The notes under the pieces are model-generated. The model did no database searches. It was not told where the DNA came from and saw only the letters and a list, made by a program, of their open reading frames with translations. A stretch of 64,000 nt of DNA from Cricetomys ansorgei (Eukaryota; Chordata; Mammalia; Rodentia; Nesomyidae). The translations under genes and the position numbers were made by a program. Below are positions 37,801 through 49,800 of the stretch, piece by piece; the first letter of the stretch is position 1; each line of letters begins with the position of its first letter. Where the stretch lies: positions 2,432,001 through 2,496,000 of the forward strand of contig JAMJFZ010001815.1 of the NCBI GenBank assembly GCA_026225945.1, in the 5' to 3' direction.

Positions 37801-40800
37801 TTGGGTGAGTGGCGTATAGAAACCTTTAGACTGTCAGGCTCCCTAAAGGGAGTTGTGGGACCTCTCCCATTCTCTTTCTCTGCCTCAAAGTTTACAATAA
37901 AAATACTTTGTTCCACGTACACTTGTGCTATGATATGACAGAGGCCTCAGATCACAAGGGCATCTGATTTTGGGTTATACCTCCACGATTGTCACCCAAA
38001 ATACCCCCTTTCTCTTATAAGTTAATTATCTTTGGTATTTTGATACAGTGACAGAATGCTACTATTACAGCTTTTTTTTAAAAAAGATTTATTTATGTAT
38101 GTATATGTGTGCTCTATCTGCATGTACACCTGCATGCCAGAAGAGCGCATCAGACCCCATTATAGATGGTTGTGAGTCACCATGTGGTTGCTGGGAATTG
38201 AACTCAAGACCTCTGGAAGAGCATCCAGTGCTCTTAACTACTGAGCTATCTCTCCAGCCCCCTATTACAGCTTTTGAATAATAAAATCTGTTTTAAATGT
38301 ATAAAACCTTCAGGGAACCTGGCCGCTTTACAAGATTATAGTTGGGGCAATAGTGGGTGAAGGGTGGCTCCCTGCAGAAGCTGTAAGTGAGCCCTTCTAC
38401 AGAAAGTGGATCTTTGCACAGGTGATTGAGAATCACAGTCTGGCTCTCAGCTTCTGTGGGGGCCGTCTGTACAGTAGAAATCAAGAAGGACACAGACAGT
38501 CAGGGAGAAGGACCTGTGAGCATCCAGGCAGATGCTGTTGTGCAGCTCCAGACCAAAAAAGGAAGGATTTGCCGTTGGAGCCTTTGCACATGGCCAGCCG
38601 GAACCTTGTGTTCAAACATCTGGTTTCTAGAACTGTGTGAAAGTAAACATCTGGTGTTTTATCCCTTTAGTTACGGCATATCAGTCAAATCTATCAAAGG
38701 GAAGGAATTCAGGGACCTTGGATAACATGGAAAGTCCTCCTGGTCTGCTGGTGAGAACTGCCATCATGTTCTTGTTACTCTAACAGTGGGGAGCTAAGTC
38801 ATGTTACACTCTACCTCCCTTAAGGATACGGAAATCCCAGGCTAACTGGAGCCTGCCACAGCCGATAGAGTCCTGGTTGGCTATTGGAACCCAAGACTTC
38901 TGCAGCCACACTCACCCACACTATCACGCTGAATGCTCAGAGCAGGCTTCTGCCTTCACGTTGCTGCCTGTGAAGAAGTGTGTGGAGCTATATAGCATTT
39001 ATGCATTCTTATGCAAGGTCCTCCTGTGTGTTTCTTCGTAAATACCTCTGTTGGAATTTCATCTCAGTACAACAATCTAAATAGGAACCGTATAAATGAT
39101 GCTGCATCTCCTTTATGTATTGACAACATGACTGCTCCATGATACGGTTAAGGGCAAGGTTTTTAGGGAAGATACGAGAGAGAGAAAAGACAGGCATCTG
39201 GAAGAGACCAGAGCAGAGAAAGTAGTAGACTGAATATGGCCAGCAGACTGGACCTGACCATGAGAGAAGCCAGAAGAGAACTTGGGCAGGTGGAAAGGTG
39301 GGGGAGAGGGAAGAGATGACTCATGGGGGGGATGGGGAGGTTGCAGGGTGGGGTCCGAGGCAGGGTTATAGGAGAATTAGTAGCTGTGAGTGGTGGTGAT
39401 GGTGGTGAACTAGAGAAGTTTAGGGGAGGAGGTGAGAAAAGCTAGCATACTAGCATAGATTTTGAAATGTGCGACAGGTATTTGTGATACTGCCCTGCAG
39501 GAGCCTGAAGGCCAGCATGCACTTTGGGTATGCTGGTAGGCACCACAGGTAGCCATTTGTCCCTTCTGCCTCATGGAATTTGGGGAAATGGAGTTTCCTT
39601 TGGACCTGATACTTCATGGTTTAGTGGTTTGATATCTCTCACTTCTACATTGAACACTCTTTAGAAAACGGTGCTAGCAAATGTATTATGCCAATTCCAT
39701 GTAAAACCAGTGGTTCAGTATAAATTTCGTGGTTACTAAAGAGGGAGGGCATGTATTCATTCATATATATGTCATTCACAAAAGAAATCCAAATTCCAAA
39801 TGTTACTTCTTTTTCATTCACCACCCAAACCTGGGTGCACACTCACGTAATTTCAGCACCTATAAAGCTGAGGCAGGAGGATTGTGAGGATTTGAGGCCA
39901 ACTTGGAGAATACATAGTGAGACACTTGTCTGGGGAAAAGGAATAAGGAATGAAAAAGAATTCTCGATAGTTTCTTTTTCTGTTTGCTGTTTAGCAAAAG
40001 TTCTTCAGAACAGGACTTTTAACTGAGGGTGGAGACTTAGCATTTCTCCAAAGCTTTCTGTACTATTTCAATTCATTAAATCTTCTATTTTAATTCAGTC
40101 CCACAGGTGTCTTACTCTTTGCTCTTCTAATTTTTTTTTTTTTTTATTTCAAAGTGGTGTCATCTCAAGATAGCAGGATCATGTGATCTGATCTAATGTT
40201 TTAAAACCCATGGTGTTCTTCCATGTTCTTTGGTGGCTGATCCCTGCCCCAGTGCCATTTAAAAGTGTTTACTTGTTTTACTGGCCTGAAGTGGCCTCAA
40301 CTTGGAATTGGAGTGTACTTTTCACAAAGTGGATCAGGTGACCTCTTTTCCCCCTGGGCTTCCTTGTGGGTGGCTGTGGGTCAGCTGAGGAGATACTTGC
40401 TAGTCCAGGCAGCAGGGGTTCTGAAGTTGCTCGCCCCGGGACTCAGCTTCTGGTGCAGCAGACACTGCTAGAAGGCTTTATGCTGCTGTCTCAAAGGCTG
40501 TGTACAAACCGTCTGCAAAATGCAGACTCAGGTTGGATAGTCTAGTGGTGCCCGCAGAGTCATCCATGTACTTGAAAGGCAGCAAGGGAAAGTGGAATTG
40601 TCACAAAGGGAGCCTGTGAGAATAACTGCCACCAGACCTGCAGGAGCCATGGAAGCCAGTGAGAGGGGCATAACTCACTGCTGCTAGTCTTGAGGGGAGC
40701 ACAGAAATGATCCCCAACCTTATGCCTCTGCCAAGACTAATGAGTGCCCACCATTGTCACTCAGGTTGGGAAAACTGAGGTTATTTCTCCACCCTGTAGC

Positions 40801-43800
40801 TTAAAGCCTGGGGCCCAATCTAGAGTCCATTCAGGATTTGATTAATTTTGTTCCTTCCCGTTTCTATCTTCTCTTGCTGGCAAACAATACCCACTTCATC
40901 CAACAGGGCAGAAAACAAATTCTTAGCAAGCTCACTTGCAACATTCAGCAAGATTGATCACTTCCTGTTTGATAAAATACTCCACAACAAGCCCAGAAAA
41001 CACATGAAGTGTGCTGTGAGACTACACTGAAAGTAACCAGGAGTCCATGGCAGAAAGAAAACCTGGGAAACCAGTGTTCTCAACGATGAATTACCCACAT
41101 CTGCATAGCATATGGGCCATGTAACCGGATGGGGAGGTAGCTCAGTGAGTAAGAGTGGTTTGTTCTGCAAACTTGAGGGTCTGGGTATGAGTCACCTGCC
41201 TGTGCCCCCATGACTGGGATAGGGACAGGTGGATCTCCAAAGCTCACTAGCCAGTCAGCTTAGCCCAGACAGCATGTTCTGGTTCAGTGAGAGACCTTGA
41301 CTCAAGGCAATAAGGTGAAGCATAAGACACTCAAGGACCCACTCTGGCCTCAGCGTGCACACACAACTTCCACACCTGCACACTCATGTTTGTGTATCTA
41401 TATACAACAAACACACAAATTTACTAGATTAAACAAAAATTTGTTTATGTGTAATTGATAAAGAAGCAAATGAGAAATAAATATTTTTTCTCTTTACAAA
41501 AGAATATTCATTTTTTCCTACTGATGACAATAAAGACAATAAAGCATATATGTAAAAGGAAATTTGGAAACATGTCAAAAGCTGAGGGAAGTATCCTGAA
41601 TCCTCATTTCAGAAATGAATCTATTGAAGTTAGTGTCCAGCCATTCTTCTAAAAGCAGATGTAATGGTCAGTGAAGTTACACGGGTCTCCTTTGTGCAAA
41701 GTTAAAAGTGAGTGCTGTAAACCGCCTCTTACAGTCCCAGTCCCGACTGCACTCTGAAAACTGCTGTGGGTAATGTCTTCCATTGGCAGCATCTGTTAGT
41801 GACCAGCTAATGAAGCAGGTATTTGTGCCTTTCCTTTCTCCAGAAATCAGCTTATGGCATAGCCCCGTAGTTCATTTTCTTCCACAGGCTATTCTGTGTC
41901 ATACATAGAAAGCTACTTAATTTTTTTAAGCAGGTGCTTGGCGCTCTGTTGTGTGGCCTTACTAGGTCACGCTATGAAGACACACTTCTGCCACTAAAGC
42001 GTTATGACACAGTCTCATCGTGTGAACATAGTGCAGTCTAGCTCTCTTTGTTGGGTATTAGATTGTTGGCAATTGAAGCAGTCAGAAACCTGCTTCAGAA
42101 AGCCACCTATGCATCCTGTGCCTCTGGGAAGGTCATCCTAGGATTCTTGTCTAGATTTCTGAGGCAAAGAGCCTACATCTTGCTGGAAGCCCTTCCATTC
42201 TGAATTTCCAGCATCTACAGAATCTCCACAGATGTGAAGAGCAGCACTTCTGCAGCAGCAGCAGCACCCGCCCAGGAGAGAAGGGAAGAGAGTGATTGGC
42301 AGCACTTAATACTAACACCATGCTTAGCAAGTTCATCTTTCCCTGTGTTCATGTGACAGGGGACGTTACCCTCATTTACACCAAGCCACAGCACCCCTTA
42401 CCAAACACTTAAATGCTGGGAGAGGCCATGGGTAAGGACCCAAGAAAGGGAAAGTATGAGATGCTGGGATACCTCTCTCATGGGCACCCAGGGTGAAAAG
42501 TGGGGTAGGGAAACCATGTTCACAGAGGAGCTTGGGTCCTTAGTGATGTAAACATTAGGGTCATGTTGTCATCACGAGAATATTTTAGTTAATTATAATT
42601 TATAAATTAGTAACCTTGATTTTATGCTCAAGTGTAGGAGGTGGTAGATCTCAGAGGTCCTGTCTGTTTAGTTTGCAACAGAGGGCTTCATACAGAGCAG
42701 TGTGAACACATGAGGAAGAGAGTCCCGAAAAGCCTCAGCCCCAGGCTAGAGTCCTTTGAGAAGAGGGAACCTCACTTGAGAAAATGCCCCACCAGATTGG
42801 CCTTTGGGCAAGCCTGTCTGGCATTTTCTTGATTGATGATTGACGTTGGAGGGCCCAGCTCGCTGTGGGCAATACCACTCCTGGGCTGGTGCTATAAGAA
42901 AGCAAGTTGAGTAAGCTATGAAGAGGAGCAAGCTGGGTAAGCTCTGTTTCTCCACGGCCTCTGTATCAGTTCCTATCTCCAGGTTCCTGTCTGGAATTCC
43001 TGCCCTGACTTCTTCAATGATAGATTGTGATGTGGAAGTGTAAGAGGAAATAAACCTTTCCCTCCCCAAGTTGCTTTTGGTCATGGTGTTGATCATAGCC
43101 ATAGACACCCTAGCTAAGATAGTGCCCAGGGAGGATGGTCCCAAATCCCCATGGATACAGCATCCACAGATGCTCAGGTCCCACACAGAAGCTGTGCACG
43201 CCCACCTGGCACTTAGTATCATATGCACCATGATTCAGCACCGTGAAGCAGTTGCTGTAGTGGAGTCATGACAGGGAAAGGCTACATGTGTTCAGCCCAG
43301 ACGCAAGCCTGGGAATAGTTTTGACCTATGGTTGGTCTAATTTTTGGATACAGAACCTGTGGATATGGGGCTGACTGCATTTCTGCCAGGTCTTTGGTGA
43401 GGAGTGTAGAAACATTCTTAGAGAAGCTTTCTGTATGCACATTTTCATAGAGACTCCTAGTGATGGCAGTCTTTGGCATCATGCTGCAATCCTTAGCACC
43501 AGTGCCATTCATACGGCATAGGTGCCAGAGGAACTTTAATGCCACTTGAGATAGGAGGAGCCTCAGCAGTCAGTGAGAGGAGCATGTTAGCCTACAGTTG
43601 CTGCATAAAGATCTGTCTCTAGAGGAAGACAATGCCCGATTTCAATGGTGGCTTCTGAAAATGGCTCTCAGGAGTTCTTCGAGATGCACAGTGTTTTTTC
43701 CATCTTCAGAACACACAGGAAGCCCCTTTTGGGGACCATCCCCTGGAAAGCCTCTGTGCTTTCCTGCTCCTCTCTTCCCAGCATACATATAAGTGCCTGC

Positions 43801-46800
43801 CTTCGGGAGGCATGCCTGATAATCAGAGGTCTCTCAAGCATTTTTCTCCAGCTTCTTTTTCCTAGCTAAAATTACAGCTCATAGCCCTACAAATACAAAT
43901 ACAGGACAGCAGCACTGGCCGCCCACACCACACCACAGAGCAGTGGGTGAGTTGGCAGGGCTCTCTCTACTTCCCACCCAAATGTCATGCTCATTTTTCT
44001 GTGCTTGGAACACACAGCCAACATGTTCTCAGACTTTTTCTCTGGACCTTGAGCATTATTAGCTTTGTAGCTTTATTTACATTCCAGAGCCAGCTATTAA
44101 TATTGCTTGTGGCATCTCACATTCCTACTTGTTTGACCCTACTTTGAAGTTTCCCTCTCTCATAATTCCTCAGCAGATTAATTAAGTCAACAGAGTCTGT
44201 GCAATGTCCTTTTTAGGACAGGAACAGGGGTACTGTCGAAAGTGTTACAGGCAGAATGCGTTTGTCCAGGGAAGTGGGCTATGTAGAACCTAGGTTTTCA
44301 TGCAATTTTCAAGTTCTTACATGGGCCACTGCACCTAAGTCCTGCTTAAACAGGGGTCCATTGTAACTGCAGGCACCCTTCATCTTTCCAGGAAAATCAG
44401 GAGGGCCAACCCATCAGATGGCAGAAAAACAAACCAGATAGAATGGATCCCCAGGTGGGGTGAAGAAGACCCAGTTTATGAAGCATTGTGAGGCTCCCAG
44501 GCCCATCAGGAGATTGTGATCCCTTCAGTGGGCTAAGGGTGCTGCTGCATTTGTAGTCTGAGGTTAATGCTGCAGGGATGAGGGAAAACTACCCAAGTAG
44601 CTTTTTGATAGCTGGACAGATAGGTTGGCAGTTGAAGTCTCTGGCCAGCAGCATGAGTAGCCAGCCACAAGAGGGATTATCTCTGAGGAGGGACAGCAGG
44701 AAGTTCCCCCATACAAACTGGCATTAGGGGTGAGCCTTGAAGAAGGCTAGGCTGGAGTGATGGGAAAGAGGCCAGCTTACAACTTCATGGCTTCTGTTTG
44801 ACATCAGAGAAGCGCTCTGGGCTCACAAGCTACACCCTTCCTCTCAGTTCCCCTGGCTCTTCCCTCTTAGGGCAGGGTCTTATGTAGCCCAGGCTGACAT
44901 CAACTTGTTCAACCGCTGAGATACACACTGGTAATCCAGGCACCTTGGAGTTAGAGTCAGGAGAACCAGCAGTTCAAGGTCCTGGGCTACATGAGACTGC
45001 TAAAAACAAAACCCAAAACAAACATGAAAAATCAGATTTGTAATGAATCTGAGGTATTTGTAGCAGTGCTCAGCAGCGTTTCCTTGTGCAGCCTCCTGCA
45101 GTCTTGATTTGAACACAGTATGCACAGTGCACGGTGTGTCGATGCAATCCTGCGGTGCAGTGCCAGCCGACACGCAGATCTGAGGCTGTTGTGTGTTATG
45201 AACCTGTTTCCTTTGCTGTTCGGTTTCTACTTTTATAGCGACCAGTTTCTGTCTACGTCCACGAAGTGGCAGTCTTAGCACTGATGATTCTGAAGTAGAA
45301 TCTGCACTGAAAGTTCTGTGCCCCGTGGTGGGAAATATCCAACCAGGATTTAATGCTTTATGTAGAAGTAAAGAGCACATCCATCTCATTAGTGCAGATT
45401 TTCTTTCATCTTCAGTAAAGGCTGTGATTATACATATACTAAAGAGTTATTCTAAGACAGATTTGTGAGTTGTGATCACTGTTTGCTTTGTTTGAAGTTG
45501 TTAAGAATGTAATTGGTTTCTATATGAAACAATATATTACCAAGTAGAATTTCAGCTTAAGACAAACTGAACCCGTTATACACTGCAGTGCTCAAGAGCT
45601 CATGATTTTTAAACATAAACATTTTCCCTGGAAATAATATGCTTCTCTTTGCTTCTTTTAGTTGACCAGATATACCATCTGGCATCCCCAGCCTCCCCTC
45701 CGAACTACATGTACAACCCCATCAAGACACTGAAGACGAACACAATTGGAACACTGAACATGTTGGGTCAGTGAGTCTGTTTCGTTTTCTCTCCTCTTTC
45801 TGGGAATATTTTAAGCAATTCCAAACATGCACAGTAGTGAGACCTCCCATCCGTAATGCGAATTCTAAGACCCCTGGGATTCTTCAAACTCCCCAAATCC
45901 TGAAACTTAATGTCTTCCTCATCTTGAATCAACATTTGTACTCTGTGTACCCTTTTAAACCAGCAAAGCCAGTTACATATATCTTCTTCCCTCACGGCGA
46001 CTCCAGTGGACGATCTGTCCCTTTTTTTTTTGTTTTGGACTTTTTTAGACAGGGTTTCTCTGTTGTAACTCTGGCTGTCTGGAAATCACTCAGTAGACAG
46101 GCTGGCCTCGAACTCACAGAGATCTGCCTGCCTCTTCCTCCTAACTGGTGGGATTAAAGGCATGCGCCACCACTGCCTAGTGTAAGATTTATTTGTAGGG
46201 TAGCTCTTTGCACCCCTAGCATGATTATTTTTCTTTCTTGAGTTGAGAACATCCTCTTTTCATCTGAAGGAAGCACTTCCTGGCTTCCTGTTGACATTGA
46301 ATCATGGAGCATCATTGCTCTTGGGTCCTTGGGATTTTACTAAGTTCTTAACTCGAACACAATTGTTGTGATGCAGGGACAGTCAGTCCTTGATTTGGAC
46401 AGTGACGAATAGATGGGCAGTTTATTCCTCAAGAGTATGCCGGACAAAGGGACAGTTCACACCATGGGGTGGAATAAGCAGGACAGTGCGAGCTAATTAT
46501 GCTTCTCATCCCAGTGCACACTTACCAGCTACTTCTGGGTTTTGTTTTTTTTTTTAATTGCTTAAGATTTTTAGATTGATGTTGAGTATGAACACTGATA
46601 ATTGAAACTTGCTCAGTTCTCCAGTCAGGTAGCCTGCTAGTTTGATTTTGGTGTTTGCACCCTCCTCTACCTCTCTGAGGGTGCTATTTGGCAGTTTCAC
46701 AGCATTGTTTTAATGTGGCTTTTTGACATGAGGGAGGCACCTGTCTTTCCTGTATTGTAATAACCAGTCTTCTATGGTGCTGTCAGTCCCCAGGGAGTGG

Positions 46801-49800
46801 CATGGGTACTTACTTCAAGAGCCTGGTTGTATTGCTGTTCTTCCTCTAAAGCTGGCGTGGTCTAGGACTAATGGCCAGTGGAGGAGTGCTGGGGACTCTG
46901 GTCTTGGATAGGTGGAATGTCTTACTGATGTTCTGATTGTATATTATGGTTTCTGATTTTGTGTTTTTATGGGGCTTTTTTTTTTTTTTTTTTTTTGGTG
47001 TGGATATCTCTGTGTTTCTTGTGTGTGTGTGTTTTTAATTCTGCTGATTGACTTTTTTTTTTTTGCCTGTTCATTTTCTAAAGAGAGAGAGAAAGAAGGG
47101 ACATGGAGTTGAGTGAATGGGAGGGTGGGGAGGATCTGGGAGGAGTTGGGGGAGGGGAAGCTGTGAACAGAATATATTGCATGAAAAAAATTGTTTTTCA
47201 GTTAAAAAAAATCATGCATATGAGGTAGCATTTTGGGGGACATAGAAGTCTGTGCAAAGCTTCTGGGATCATACTGTGCTCAACAGGTTCTGGATCTGAC
47301 CCTGCTTGCAGTTCCCTCTTTTCACCTAAACACTACTCTTTTAAAGGGTCTGTTTGCATTTACCTTGTTGCTGCTGTTTGTCATTGTAGTTCCACTGCAG
47401 ATGCACAAGGAACAGATAATTGAATGGATACTCAGGCACCTGCAAAACACACATGCACACGCACATACAGACACATATACATGCACACACACACACACAC
47501 ATGCACATAAACACACATGTGCACATATACATACATGCACATACATGTGTACACATTACACACACATGCACATACACATGTACACACACATACATACAAA
47601 CATGCACGTAATATATACATGCACATACACACACGTACTTGCACATACGCACATACATATATGTGTACACACACACCTGCCCATGCAAGCTGACAGCTTC
47701 TCTGATGATGTGTACACTTCTGCAGGGCTGGCAAAGCGCGTGGGTGCCCGTCTGCTCCTGGCCTCCACATCTGAGGTATATGGAGGTGAGTGGTGGGGCC
47801 CCCTGAGTGATGCCCACTGACCCATGGGGCTTTTTGCATCCTGTCTTAGGTGAGGTAGAATCAGAGTTCAGGATTCTGCTTCTTTAGAATGCTCAACCTG
47901 TTGACACAGGCGAGGCCTGGGTCAGGTCAGTTGTGTAATGATGCCAAGGTATTTCAGATTCACAGAAGTGGAATTTTCTATTCTGCTCTGCAAGCATCTC
48001 AGAGATTACTAACAGGAAGTCGCTTTTGCCCCTTTTGCTGGCACATTATTCTTCAGTGAGAGCAATGAGAGCCACGTGCCTTGCCACCAATGGCCTGTAC
48101 AGCAGCCTGAGAGCTTGCTTGTGAATAGACGTGCTCATTGCTGGAAGAACCTTTAGTAAACAGTGCCGATAAACAACACCAGATCACATTTTACCTACCC
48201 ACCACCTTCATCGTGGTCTAGATAACACAACAGGTATCTAGATAGAGTGAGGTGGCTGGCCAGCAGACCCCAGGAATTTACCTGACTCTGCCCCCTTAAT
48301 GCTGGGATTTCAGCGTAACTACCACTATGCCTATCCTTTTTGTCCGTTTGTTTGTTTGTTTTTACTGGGTTCTGGGAATAGAATTGAGGTCCTCGTGCTT
48401 GCAAAGTGAGTATTTTACTAAGTCACCTTCCTAGCCCTAATCTTTTACTCCTGTAGCACACCCACTACCAATGCTTCCACCCCCATATTTTTCTGAAGTA
48501 ATTTCATGAAGGAGCTTTTTGAGAAGCTTGGCACCTTGGGCATTCTAGTCCAGAGTGGTGCCAAGACTGAATGGCTATGCCTGACTTTCTTCCGTGCTAG
48601 AAATATATGACCATGTCCTCTGGAATCTGGGATCTTACCATGTCCTCTGGCTTGTCAAAAGCTATAAAAAAGCCTGACATTGGTCATCTGCTGTCTTAGT
48701 GAATGTAAGTCATTAGTCTTCTTTTTTTAGGGAGTTGCCTTAGGCCTCCTCTCTCACATGTAACTTGCCTCTTCCTGGGAAAATTTCACTCACAGAATCA
48801 GGCCTCTGCACTGTACAGGACTGCAGAGTCACAGCTGCTTCCTGAAGGCTTGGCTGACTCAGATGCATGTGCCAAGGGTCCATCCATATATTCTCCTTTC
48901 CCTTATCCTGACAAGCCCGGGGCCAAGCCATGTGCAATAAATTGGCTGTGGATTTATAACACAGAGTTGCTGTGTGATTTTACCCAGATTTCTTGGGAGA
49001 GATTTATGCATTTTATAGCTTGGTTGGACACACATATATGTGTGAAGATCTTGATGCACCAGATAAAGTATTATAAAGTATATTAATTCATTCTCTACAA
49101 ATACATAAGTTAAATAAACTGTTTGTTATTTGGTTTTTTAAAATAGTTTGTTCCCTGGATACATCTTGAAGTATTGATTTATTTATGCACTAGAAAAAGC
49201 AAGAATTAGGAGTTCTGGGTGCCTGGGGATCCTATGCCCCAGTATCTACCCTGCACAGGGCTTCAGAATTGTCTCATCATGGGCCTCAAATTTGTTTGAG
49301 TGAAGGCCAGTGTGAAAATTATCAAGCTCCACAGAAAGAGTGTTTTTAAACCTTTTCTTAGAGTATATGCTGAGCCATGTATCTTTCACATAGTTTGTAT
49401 ACCATTCTGAAAGTTCAGAATAAGGTAGGGGATAGAGGAAAGATAATATTCAGAGGCTTTTACTTGCTTTTTAACCTGTGAACTGCTGTCATGGCTGACT
49501 GCTTGTAGGGAGAACACTAGGTACCTGAAACACTGGAACGAGGGACACAGAACACTGAGCTTCCCTCCCTGGCATTTCTGTCTGTTTTTAAATGTTTACC
49601 GAGGCCTATCATAAATAACCATTGTCTCTATAATGAAACAATCTTCTCCCCAGTCTGGGGGGAAACTGAAGTCTCATTTTCTGATGTTTACTCATAGATC
49701 CCGAGGTCCACCCTCAAAGTGAGGACTACTGGGGCCACGTGAATCCCATAGGGCCCCGGGCCTGCTATGACGAGGGCAAACGTGTTGCAGAGACCATGTG

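Larger units (their letters stand above)
37171..45661 (+). other. Uxs1: Uxs1 intron 6 (8.5 kb)
   Basis: Donor gtgatt, acceptor gcttcttttag. Holds a B2 with target-site duplication (38071-38261), an LTR-like repeat (39165-39625), a B1 (39831), a B4 (41127), a rodent dispersed repeat (42835), a Tigger-like fossil (43122) and a B1-derived pair (44868-45016). Nothing was recognised in 37200-38050, 40160-41120, 41430-42830, 43390-44860 or 45020-45660. Confidence 0.85.
45767..47725 (+). other. Uxs1: Uxs1 intron 7
   Basis: Donor gtcagt with a competing gtgagt four bases on. Holds a minus-strand B1 (46022-46182), a 21-base T run (46976-46996), the 3' end of a rodent L1 (47080-47215) and a CA-rich array (47441-47680) ending near the acceptor. 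Nothing else was recognised. Confidence 0.85.

Noticed and set aside
42746..43231. 161-codon minus-strand frame in intron 6
   Set aside because: It lies across a rodent dispersed repeat and a Tigger-like fossil.
47233..47839. Open frames of 135-195 codons around exon 8 on both strands
   Set aside because: They are Cys-Val or His-Thr repeats from the CA array; the + frame also overlaps exon 8 but is not spliced that way.
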